In this document: positions 1 through 8,735 of the stretch, one piece after another
Position numbering within the stretch: position 1 is the first letter of the stretch
Layout: each line of letters starts with the position of its first letter
Source: Proteles cristata cristata
Lineage: Eukaryota > Chordata > Mammalia > Carnivora > Hyaenidae
Length of the DNA stretch: 64,000 nt
Direction: 5' to 3'
NCBI GenBank assembly: GCA_017311185.1
Contig: JAESUZ010005177.1
Span: 1 to 64,000 of the forward strand
Notes under the pieces: model-generated
Database searches by the model: none
Seen by the model: only the letters and a program-made list of their open reading frames with translations
What the model was told of the DNA's origin: nothing
Translations under genes and position numbers: made by a program

Positions 1-1399
1 GGCAGCTCCCAGCACTGCTAGGCCCTGCACCCTCTGCCTTCTGTGGCTGTGTGGAGAGGCCCTTCTGGACAGCGTGGAGTCCGGTTCCAGGCTGGTCGCC
101 ACACCGGACACCAGACAATCCCCTAAGGTGGGTCTGATGCGGACTCGCATCTACCAACTGTGTGGTCTTGGGTTGGTCCCTTGCCCTCTCCGGGGAGCTG
201 TCACAGTCACCTGCACCTGGCGGTTGAAAGCACTGGTCTCAAGTCACCAGTGACCCTGTGAGCCTGGGCAAGCAGTCCATCCGTGTGGTTCTCCGCCCCC
301 TGCCCTGTGGTAGGACGGCACACGCCCCGCAGGTGAGGCCTGAGCTGCATGGTCTCTGTCAAGGATGGAGTGGCTGTGCCCACCCCTGCACCCCCACAGG
401 GCCTTCCTGTCACCCCGCAGCAACCCCGAGGGGTAGGCCTGGGTTTGCGAGGGGCTCATGCTCATGCGAGGCTCTGTGGTCCAGAGGGGACGGTCGAGGA
501 CTTGCTTCAGTCCCGGCAGAGCCCGAGTCCACTGCGCTGTGCCCACGGTGAGCTCCCACGTGTGTATTTCATGTGCTCATACTCACACCTGCTGTGCGTG
601 CGGAGCAGAGAGGTGCCGTCTGAGCCACCACCTGCCGGGTCTACAGGGGAAGGGGTGAGCTGACGCCTGCTGTCAGAGCCGTTCACTGAGCACCTGCTCG
701 GGGCCCTTCACGCAGACGAGCCGTTGGTGGCTTAGAGCAGGGCAGGTGCACCGACGCACAGGCCAGTTCACCCTGCTGTGACACAGCGTTGACGTGGTCG
801 TTTGTCACCGCTGAGGGGCCCGTGACCGCCCAGCACTGCTCACTTGAGTCTGTCCTTCCTCGGGCCTTGCGCGTGGCCCACCTCGTATTCCGCTCACCTG
901 TGTGTCTTCAGGTCTCCTCGGCTCCTCTGTGCTGATATCGGGTCACTTGGCAGCGATGAGAGGGCCAGTAATCGGTTGGATGTCCCTGGCCGGGGTCTGT
1001 CGGAGGCAATGTCGCGATCAGGGGCGTGGGTGGAGGAGGAGGAGCTCACAGGTGCGATGCCAACGTGACGTCGGCCGTGAGCACCTTCGGGGGCTTGCGT
1101 GAACCTCTCCCATGCTCCCGTTTTCACGGAGGAGGAAAGTGCGGAGCGAGGTGGCGTCCCCGTCCCGGAGTGTCCCGTGGGCGCGTGCGTGTTCACAGCA
1201 GCTGTCGGCACTGAGGTCCCCAGCCCTGCTGGCCGCGTGGCAGCTGGCCCAGACAGCCCAAGCAGTCCACCTGTGGATAAACCCCTGCCCCGTCACAGGC
1301 CGGAATCCTGCTCTCCGGGTCCGGTCGTCCCCAGCAGTGAGCTCACTGCTATCTGCCCGCGTGGGCGCACAAAGGCGGGCTCTGGGCTGTGGCGCGCGG
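1..1399. other. GC-rich unique DNA, no gene seen
   Basis: No interspersed repeat, tandem array or recognisable exon was identified here. Short open frames overlap on both strands and none has a recognisable domain or a convincing splice-site setting. GC content is high with scattered CpGs. It may be intronic or intergenic; the sequence alone does not decide. Confidence 0.5.
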
Positions 1400-1404
1400 G
1401 CGGC

Positions 1405-1735
1405 CTCCTGGCACATTCCTGCGGCCCGCAGCCCGGGCCGCACAATGGCGCGCCCTCTCTCCTTTGCCAGGCCGGCCTCTGTGAACAGAGCTCTGTTGAC
1501 AGCCGGGGCTGCTCTCACTCCAGAAGAATTCCAAAAATGGAGCCATGTACGCCGGGCCCAGGCCCCGGAGGCCGCTGCTCAGAGCAGGACCCAGAAGGCT
1601 GTGGTTTGGGGCTGCCTTTGTAGCTGTCCGTCTGGCTGGCATTTCAATGGAAACCCAGGCTGGGTCGGGTGGGTGGGGGGCAGAGCGAAAAGAGAGGGAA
1701 TGAAGACAACCCAAACTACCCTGTAAATGAGTCAA
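1405..1735. promoter_or_regulatory. Candidate non-coding regulatory element
   Basis: This non-repetitive block stands out from its GC-rich surroundings by a dense mix of plausible factor sites: a TEAD-like acattcc near 1413, a SOX-like acaatgg near 1441, and AT-richer patches around 1525-1540 and 1640-1655. No repeat family explains it. The call is inference from texture and motif content; a cross-species alignment would decide. It could equally be neutral unique DNA. Confidence 0.25.
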
Positions 1736-2147
1736 AGCTGCTCTGGCTGGACGGCCCTGTGGCGGGGACACCACGGTCCCTGGGTCCATGCAGGCGCCAG
1801 CCATTGTCCCGGCTCATCCAGCGCACCCCCTCTTGCCTCCAACGAGCAAAGGAGGGCCGTGAGGGAGGAAGTGACTCATGGAGGCCACAAGGCTTGGGCG
1901 ACAGAGTGGGGACCAGGGGACCCAGCGTTCCTGCCCCGCCAGCCCATGCCCGGGTCTCTGTGGCCTCCCAAAGAGTTTGCGTCCCCAGCGGGGGAGATGA
2001 CGGGGCCACTCCGTGTCACAGACCTACCGATGTCCCAGAGGGCACACTGTGGCTGGTGGAGGGACCACGCCCGAAGTCCCCCTCCATTAGCCCAAGTGTG
2101 CACCCGCTGACATTTGGGGCTGGACAGCTCCCTGTGGGGCGCTCAGC

Positions 2148-2225
2148 CTCTACCACTCGCTGCCGGCGACACGACCCCATCTGCCCAAGCTCAGCCAATT
2201 GTGACAACCCAAAATGTCCCCAGGC
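2148..2225 (-). mobile_element. MER20-like hAT DNA transposon, first segment
   Basis: The stretch around 2200-2224 (gtgacaacccaaaatgtccc) matches the interior of the small non-autonomous hAT-Charlie element MER20, read in reverse. Weaker similarity extends left to about 2148. The element breaks off near 2225, where an MLT1-type LTR begins, and resumes near 2534. The family name rests on remembered consensus features. Confidence 0.65.
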
Positions 2226-2533
2226 GTCCCAGCCCTTTCAAGCTGACGGGGTGGCTTGCGGAAGACAGAACTTTATCGCTCATGGCCCTGGAGGCTGCAA
2301 GTTCCAGGTCCGGGCGCCAGCACCATTGGGTCCTGGTGGGGACCCTCTTCTGGGCTGCAGACTGCTGCGTCTTCACCTGATGTGATGGGAGGGGACAGGG
2401 AGCTCTCAGGCCTCCTTTGTAAGGACACTAATCCCATCCCAAAGACCCCCCCCCCCAATGCCTTCACCTGGGCTTTAGGTTTCCAACACACGAATTTTGG
2501 GGGTGGGGGAGACAAACACTGAGACCACAGCAA
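2226..2533 (-). mobile_element. MLT1-type MaLR solo LTR inserted in the hAT fossil
   Basis: In reverse orientation the LTR landmarks appear in order: ggggtggctt near 2249, acagaactttat near 2266, ctggaggctgcaagttcc near 2288, actaatcccatcc near 2428, and an aattttgggggtgggggaga tail near 2493. These are hallmarks of the ancient mammalian MaLR LTR family. No internal viral sequence or second LTR is seen. It interrupts the MER20-like element, so it is the younger of the two. Confidence 0.7.
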
Positions 2534-2606
2534 GAGTTGCACAGCCCCAAGTACCCGCTGGGGCAAAGTCCCCCCCAGCCCTGACTCCCCGGTTGAGAGC
2601 CACTAG
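2534..2606 (-). mobile_element. MER20-like hAT DNA transposon, second segment
   Basis: After the LTR the hAT sequence resumes with ctggggcaaagtcccccc and ends with cggttgagagccact, which resembles the reversed MER20 terminal inverted repeat (ggttgagaaccactg type). Together with the segment starting near 2148 it rebuilds a roughly 150 bp fossil split by one insertion. Confidence 0.65.
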
Positions 2607-2635
2607 TCATCCGCTTTGGGCCTTGTGATGCTTTA

Positions 2636-2859
2636 TTATTTTTAAAATTTTTAAACATTTATTTATTTTTGAGAGAGAGACACACACACAGAGCTTGAGT
2701 AGGGGAGGGGCAGAGACAGAGGGAGACAGAACCTGAAGCAGCTCCAGGCTCTGAGCTGTCAGCACAGACCTGACACGGGGCTCGAACTCACAGACTGTGA
2801 GATCACAACCTGAACCAAAGTCGGACGCTTCACCAACGGAGCCCCCCGGGCGCCCCAGA
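2636..2859 (-). mobile_element. CAN-SINE, reverse orientation
   Basis: A complete carnivore tRNA-Lys-type SINE read in reverse: T-rich tail and ttatttatttttgagaga at the left, then the polypurine (TC complement) tract, the B-box complement ggggctcgaac, and the head ending in cgggcgcccc. A perfect 15 bp target-site duplication, ccttgtgatgcttta, lies at 2621-2635 and 2860-2874, fixing both ends. Confidence 0.96.
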
Positions 2860-2888
2860 CCTTGTGATGCTTTAAAAACGCAGTTGTG

Positions 2889-3124
2889 GGGGCGCCTGGG
2901 TGGCTTAGTCGGTTAAGCGTCCGACTTTCGCTTAGGTCATGATCTCGCGGTTCGTGGGTTCGAGCCCCGCATTGGGCCCTGTGCTGACTGCCAGCTCAGA
3001 GCCTGGAGCCTGTTTCAGTCTGTGACTCCCTCTCTCTCTGACCCTCCCCTGCTCATGCTGTCTCTCTCTCTCTCTCTCCTAGAGATAAATTAAAAAAAAA
3101 AAATTAAAAAAAAAATTAAAAAAA
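2889..3124 (+). mobile_element. CAN-SINE, gactttcgcttagg subfamily
   Basis: A full-length SINE with A-box region tggcttagtcgg, B-box ggttcgagccc, (TC)n tract and an A-rich tail broken by single T residues. The target-site duplication is aaaaacgcagttgtg (2874-2888) and aaaaacgcaattgtg (3125-3139), one mismatch. It starts immediately beside the preceding reverse SINE, so the two heads face each other about 30 bp apart. Confidence 0.96.
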
Positions 3125-3139
3125 AAAAACGCAATTGTG

Positions 3140-4660
3140 AACTCTCTGACACTCTGCATGTGAAGAGGTAGGTTACACCCTCTCCCTGCACACGAGCAGG
3201 CTGGGGCCACCTCAGCCGTGTGCGGAGGGAATTGTGCCACGTGGCTTCTGGCTTATCAGAGGTCATGAAGCTTCTTTGTCTGCTCACCCCGACCTCCCAC
3301 GTAGGAAGCCTGACCCTTGAGCTACCACGCCGTGAGAAAGCCCGTGCCACACGGAAAGACCACATGCAGGCGTCTCGGCCGATCACCCCAGCTGAGCCAT
3401 ACCTGCGAGTCACCCTGTCTGGGCACCAGGCTCTAGAAGGTTCCATGCCCGGCTGTCCAGGAGCAGGGGCAGGCATCAGCGATGCGCTTTGCCCTAATTA
3501 TCCCCAATCCATGGCCACAACGCAGTGGAGGCTGTCCTGTGTCACACGAGCCTCGTGGGACGCCCAGGGTGGCGGGCGCAAGTCCACAGAGATGCAGAGA
3601 CGCAGGCAGGGGACATTCCCTCTGCCTCAGGTCACACAGAGAGACAAAGCCAGGACCCGAATTCCACCCCACCTTGCTTCCGGAATCCCATCCGTCTGCC
3701 TCTGTCGACGTGCACACACCAGTCATGGATGGCCATGACCTTGGCCTGCCCGCATCTGCTCCGGCTTCTTCTGATCACAGCAACCTGATTTTCATGGGGG
3801 CGGCCATTCCCCCTACCAGACACTCAGTCCCAGGGCTCAGCGGGGCCGACTCTGCCTCTCGGTCCACAGATGGACACTTGACCCATGTCAGAGCAGTAAG
3901 GGCCAAGGGGGGACAGCCCCAGGACTTGGCTTCAAACTCTTAGGAGCCATAAGCGTTCATTTGCTTGGACGGGAAGGGAAAGAGAGCGTTGAATCTGCCC
4001 GGGAACGGCACCGACGCGGAGGGAGCTCCCAGAACCAGCTGTGCCTGAAGCCGTTCTTCCTCGATCGCCCCCTTTTGGATGCAGCCGGGTTGAGATGATT
4101 TTCTGTCACTTGCAGTTGAGAGACTCTGGACCAGCCCCTTCCCCATCCAACAGTAGCCCCCCTTGGCCAGCCAGGAAGAGTCAGCTGGTGTTGCAGGGGC
4201 TTGGGAAGTCACGGCCACCAAAACTCGATTCGGCTTGCCACGTGTTGTCGAGGCCCTGGGGGGAGGGGCAGAGCCAGGCTTCTCATCCCCTGAGGCCACC
4301 AGCGTCATGGTCGCGATCAGTCCTGTGGCCCAGGCGTCCTTGTCACTAAGTCCTGCCTCGTCTCTTTCCTCCCGAGTCCCCTGGAAGTCCTCAGAGACGG
4401 GGTCCTCTCGCCCAAATGGCAGGTGCAGAGAAGTGGGAATAAAGACATCGGAGCTGGGACTCGAGCCCACACGCTTTGGGACATTTGGAGCGCAGGCTCC
4501 GCGGCCCCTCCCCCTGCCATGCGTTCACCTGGTCGTTGGTGGGGCCCCCGAGGCCCGCGGCCGGAGGGTGGAAGGTGTGGGCGGTGAGGTCACAGGAGAA
4601 GGTGCCCGGTGGTGGCACAACGTCTGGCAGAGGGTTTGGGAAACATCAGTGTCACTGCAG
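3140..4660. other. Unique DNA with MIR-like traces
   Basis: Mostly non-repetitive, moderately GC-rich sequence. A probable reversed MIR fragment lies near 3625-3700 (ctcaggtcacacagagaga, then acccgaattcc) and another near 4425-4480 (ctgggactcgagcccacac). No exon could be supported; the open frames here overlap on both strands and lack recognisable domains. Confidence 0.45.
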
Positions 4661-4663
4661 CAG

Positions 4664-4702
<39 letters not shown>

Positions 4703-4709
4703 CGCGCGC
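4664..4709. repeat. (GT)n-(CG)n alternating purine-pyrimidine tract
   Basis: About 15 GT units run directly into about seven CG units, giving some 45 bp of uninterrupted purine-pyrimidine alternation. The GC half is the strongest known sequence class for left-handed Z-DNA. The tract is hypermutable by slippage and likely polymorphic. Confidence 0.97.
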
Positions 4710-4799
4710 AAAGCCCAGCCAACCCACGTCGGTCCCATGAATCCTGCAGGAGGTAGGGACATGCTCACCTCTCAGGGAAGACGTCCCTGAGCAGTCGGT

Positions 4800-5035
4800 G
4801 TGTGATGCAAAATGTGTGTGCATGTTTGTGTATGTACACACGTGAATGCATGCATGTGTGCCTGTGCGAGTACACACGTGTGCGCTCATGTGGACAGGTG
4901 TGCAAGTGTATGTGTGTGCATGTGTGTGCACCCGTGCAAGCACACGTGTGTTCCTGTGTGAGTACATGTGTGCGCCTGTGTGAGTACACATGAGTGTGTG
5001 CGTGTGCATCTGTGAGAGGAGAGTACACGCGTGTG
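4800..5035. repeat. Degenerate TG-rich tandem array
   Basis: Imperfect repeats built on gtgtgtgcatgtgtg and gagtacacacgtgtgc motifs. The long HTHT/CVCV-type open frames across it are by-products of the repeat and not genes. It follows the pure TG/CG tract after about 90 bp and probably shares an expansion history with it. Confidence 0.9.
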
Positions 5036-5039
5036 CATG

Positions 5040-6335
5040 GCCAGTGGGGGCTGGCGAGGTGAGGGAGAGACTCTTCCACCTTCCAGGGCTTCCTGAAGGG
5101 CCTCCGCCCGCCCGGGCTGGAGAAGGCTGGTGGGGACCGTGGGGGGCTGGGGCGCCCTCACTGCCGCGCTGCAGGGGTGGGAACCCTTCCCACTGAGCAC
5201 CCATCCAGCGCTGTTTCCTTTCCGCCGTTTGCTGCTGGAGCCGGGGACGCGGGGGACGCCGGGGACAGCCCCCTGCCCTCTCCACGCGGCTCTCCCGCGG
5301 GCGCAGCAATCCGGTGCCCGTCGCCCCGTCACCCCTGAGCTGCTCCCAGAAGGGCCGAGTCAGGACGGTTCCTGTGTCCCACAGCCGCCTCTGTCACTCT
5401 GCAGGTCGGAGGCGTTTCCGGGGGACGTTTCCGTGCCCCCATCCCCTCCCCCGCCCACACCCTCAGGAAGCCCCCCGGGTTTGCCCTGAAACACCAGGCT
5501 GCCATCATGGTCCCTCCACGCGTCTGGCAGTGTGTGGCCCGCAGCCCGCGGCTAAGCCCCGCCTGTGGCCCGGCCCAGCCGTGGCGGAGGAGCGTCCGCG
5601 AAGCCCCCGGATGGCGTCGCGGTGAGGGGACAATGGGACGGTGACAATGGAAGGAAGGCGAAGGATCTTGTCCGAGCTCTTCCTGTTTTCCTGAGTGGCC
5701 GACTCAGACCTGCACGAGCAGCCTGTGGGGGGCGGGGGGTGGCCCCGCGGCAGGAGAGCCCCAGGCCCGGGGTACCTTCAGCTCCAGGCCACCCACGTTG
5801 TCTCCTGCCCTCTCCACGCAGGGCAGGGGCCATCAGGCAAAGCTGCTGTGCGCGGGTGCGGGTGGGGGGTGGCCCAGCAGCCCCCTCTGTCAGTGTTGCA
5901 GACTCGCCCCGCACCTGCTCCGCGCGGCCTGGCATGAAGGAGCCTCACCCCCTCCCCTGGGGCCGCCCGTCAGGTGGCATGTGTGCCGGCGGCCTCGGCG
6001 CCTGGGTCGGAGGAGCAGCGCCACAAGAGGGGTGCTGCGATCTGCTTCTCCCCAGAGCGGAAAACTCCCGACCGCTGTCCCCGTCAGGTTTCTCTGGCCT
6101 CTGCTTGGACCTGGTGGGGGAGGGGAGGACGGGGTGTCAGGAAAAGCCTCCTCGGGCTGCGCGGCCTGGCCCCCCGCCCCCCACTGCTGGACAGCTCCCC
6201 GTCTCAGCTCCCTGCGCCCCTGGGTCTCACGCTGACCCCGGAGCCCTGTGGCCACCTAACTCTCTTTTCCTCCATAAATGCCCTTTGATGGTTAAAGAAC
6301 TCCCCCCACACGCCGCCGGAGCAGAATTCAGGCCT
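5040..6335. other. GC-rich, CpG-containing unique DNA
   Basis: No repeat recognised. CpG frequency is raised around 5235-5345 and 5500-5640. The overlapping 100-300 codon frames on both strands reflect composition and run into the L1 fossil on the right. No exon supported. Confidence 0.45.
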
Positions 6336-6340
6336 GATGT

Positions 6341-6921
6341 AGGTCTGTTTATAGCAGCTTTGTTCATATTTGCCCAAAATTGGAAGCAACCAAGATGCGC
6401 TCCAGTAGGTGGATGGATAAATAAACTGTGGTCCGTCCGGACAGCAGAAGGGCGACTCGGCGCTAAAGAGAAGTGAGCGCTCGAGCCACGAAAAGTCACG
6501 CAGGAACCATAGACACACCTCGCTGAAGGGAAGGAGTCCATCTGAAAGGCTACATACCGTGTGATTCCGAGAATATGACATTCTGGAAAAACGTGGAGGC
6601 AGCAAAGAGATCGAGGGGTGAGGGGGGAGATGAGCAGGTAGAGCTCGGAGGAGTTTTAGGGCAGGGAAACTGCTCTAGGTGACACTGTCATCTGGATACG
6701 GACATTATGTATTTGGCAAAACCCATAGAATGTGCAACACTGAGCCTGAACCCTGATGTTAACCATGGACTTCAGCGCATAATAACCTATCACTTATCGG
6801 TTCACCATTTGGAACAAATGTATCACGCTAATTCAAGATATGAATAATAGGGGAAAGGGGCGATAGCGGGGGGGTGAGGGGGAACTCAAACCCAAAACTG
6901 CTCTAAGAAATAAAGTCTATT
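6341..6921 (+). mobile_element. LINE-1 (L1M-type) 3' end fragment
   Basis: Recognisable landmarks of the old L1 3' region occur in order: ctgtttatagcagctttgtt (6346), ggatggataaataaactgtgg (6411), gaatatgacattctggaaaa (6571), gcaaaacccatagaatgtgc (6716), ggaacaaatgtatcac (6811), and the terminal ctgctctaagaaataaagtc. The 5' part is absent. A SINE has inserted at the terminal A-rich end. Confidence 0.85.
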
Positions 6922-7084
6922 GGGGCGTCCGACTTCGGCTCAGGTCATGATCCCACGTGCTGACAGCTCAGAGCCTGGAGCCTGCTTCGGATTCTGTGTC
7001 TCCCTCTCTCTCTCTGCCCTTCCCCCACTCTCGCTCTCTTTCTCTCTCGCAAAAATAAATATAGACATTAAAAAAATTAAAAAG
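6922..7084 (+). mobile_element. CAN-SINE with internal deletions, in the L1 tail
   Basis: The copy begins ggggcgtccgacttcggctc, so the A-box segment is missing, and it then skips from catgatccca to gtgctgacagctc, losing the B-box. The (TC)n tract and aaaaataaat tail are intact. The flanks aaagtctatt (6912-6921) and aaagtctgtt (near 7089-7098) look like the target duplication and belong to the L1 terminus. RNA polymerase III promoter boxes are absent. Confidence 0.9.
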
Positions 7085-7099
7085 AAAGAAAGTCTGTTA

Positions 7100-7639
7100 A
7101 TGAAAAAGAATCGGAGCCCACCCACGCCTAGCCAGCTCTCACCGACCACCGTGCTCTGTAAGACTTTCCAAAAGGAGAGTCCCGTGGATTCCCAGGTGTG
7201 GCTGAAGTCCCGTGTACTCTGCTGTCACAGAAACGGTGCACATACTAAATCAGGACACGCTCCTATGCTTACAGCTCGAACTCAGCCCTTGAACCACAGC
7301 CAGTGGACACACGACGCGGAGCCCAGAGAAGTGATCCGCTTCGTGTTGTACAAATCAGCGTGCTCAGTGAGGTTGAGACCGATGCGAGTGCTGCCTGCAA
7401 GGTCAAGGGGGCACTGTCTGGGGTGTGGCTTCCCTGACTGGCCACTTCCTCTGCTTTACAAGTGGGGACCCGGCCGCAGCCCACGGGGGTGTCGCGGGCT
7501 TGCCCTGGGCATGGGCGCAGTGTGGCCCTGGACGCTCTGCTCCTGACCTCTGTCACAGCCCACAGCGGGGAGAGGAGGGCGCCCCACCCTCCCAGGACTG
7601 CCCCAGACCCCTCGTTGGCCTCCCGGCCGCTAACCTGCT
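7100..7639. other. Unique DNA, nothing recognised
   Basis: No repeat or exon identified. Composition is intermediate. A short frame crossing from the SINE into this stretch is not a gene. Confidence 0.45.
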
Positions 7640-7990
7640 CCCTTCCAGCTCATTCTCAGCCCAGCAGCCAGGCTGGTCCTTCAACATGAAGCCCAGATCT
7701 CCTAGGGTTCTGGCCCCACTCAGAGCAACATCGAGTCCTCTTGGCAGCTGAGCAGGACCCAGCGTGGCCTGCCCATCCCCCTGCCTTCCCCGGATCCAGC
7801 CCCATGCGGCTCTTTGCTGTTACTCTAACACACCAGATAGGCCTTTGCATCGACCCTTTCCCCTGCCCGGCATCCTTTCCCAGTGATCTCTTCCCGAATT
7901 GCTTCCCAAAGCTCTGGGTCTCTCCAGCTCTGCTCACTTCCTGTCCCATCGCCTGTCATGCCTGGAAGACTCCATCGTGCCCTTATTTCT
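7640..7990 (+). mobile_element. L2 LINE fragment (3' half of ORF2 and UTR)
   Basis: Diverged but ordered L2 landmarks: cagcagccaggctggtcctt (7663), caccagataggcctttgcat (7831), and ctggaagactcc (7962), corresponding to the L2 segments that precede the 3' end. The element is too decayed to code. A further L2 3' terminus lies about 500 bp to the right and may be the same insertion. Confidence 0.6.
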
Positions 7991-8499
7991 TCTGTCCTGT
8001 CTCCTCGCACTGGAGGGACGCAGGGAAGTGGTCCTGTTGGCTGTGTTTACCCAGGTGGCCCTGGACTAGAGCGGAGAGAGGAGCAGACCCTGAGGGGGGT
8101 GTCTCTCCGGGTGTTTGAGCCAGAGTGGGGAGACCCCGCCCCCGCTCCCAGGAGGTCAGAACCCTCATCCACCCTCCTGTACTGGGCCAGCTCCACTCTG
8201 CAGACTTCTGGAGCAAGCTGTCCGTTCACACCGCGACGTTCACCAGGGCTGGCTGGTCCACGGTCTGCGGATTCTGGGGGGAGAAGATGCTCTTAGAGTG
8301 CAAGTTCAAGCTGAGCGGCGGGCTTGCACAGAGACACAGGTGGGAACGGTCCTGGCCACGGGAACTGAGCACCTTGTGGGTTCTCAGCACCCCACAGCTG
8401 CTGCCGTCCAGGGGTCCTAGCTGCACGGACCCTCCCAGCCCCCAGGCCGTGTCCCCCACGCCTCCCCCACCCCTTGAGCAGTTAACCCGATGCTCTGGG

Positions 8500-8735
8500 C
8501 CCTGCAGCTCCTCTTGTACCTTGAATTCCAGCTCTCACGGGGCAAAGCTGCTCTTCTGTGTCCTCGCTTGTCTTCCCACCAGACCGGGGGCTCCTGGAGG
8601 TCAAGTCCCGGGTCCTCCGTGTCTTCTCGTGCCAAGCAGCTGGCACACAGCAGGTGCTCAGAAAACGTGGTGAGAACACGGGTGAGTGGCTGGCTGCATA
8701 ATGAGCTGATGAATGAATGAATTCCAGGGGGAGGC
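8500..8735 (+). mobile_element. L2 LINE 3' end
   Basis: The block holds ccagaccgggggctcctgga (8579), caagcagctggcacacagca (8633), a ggtgctcagaaaa segment, and the diagnostic terminal gatgaatgaatgaatt. This is the usual L2 3' terminus. About 500 bp of intervening sequence (7990-8500) shows no clear L2 similarity. Confidence 0.65.
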
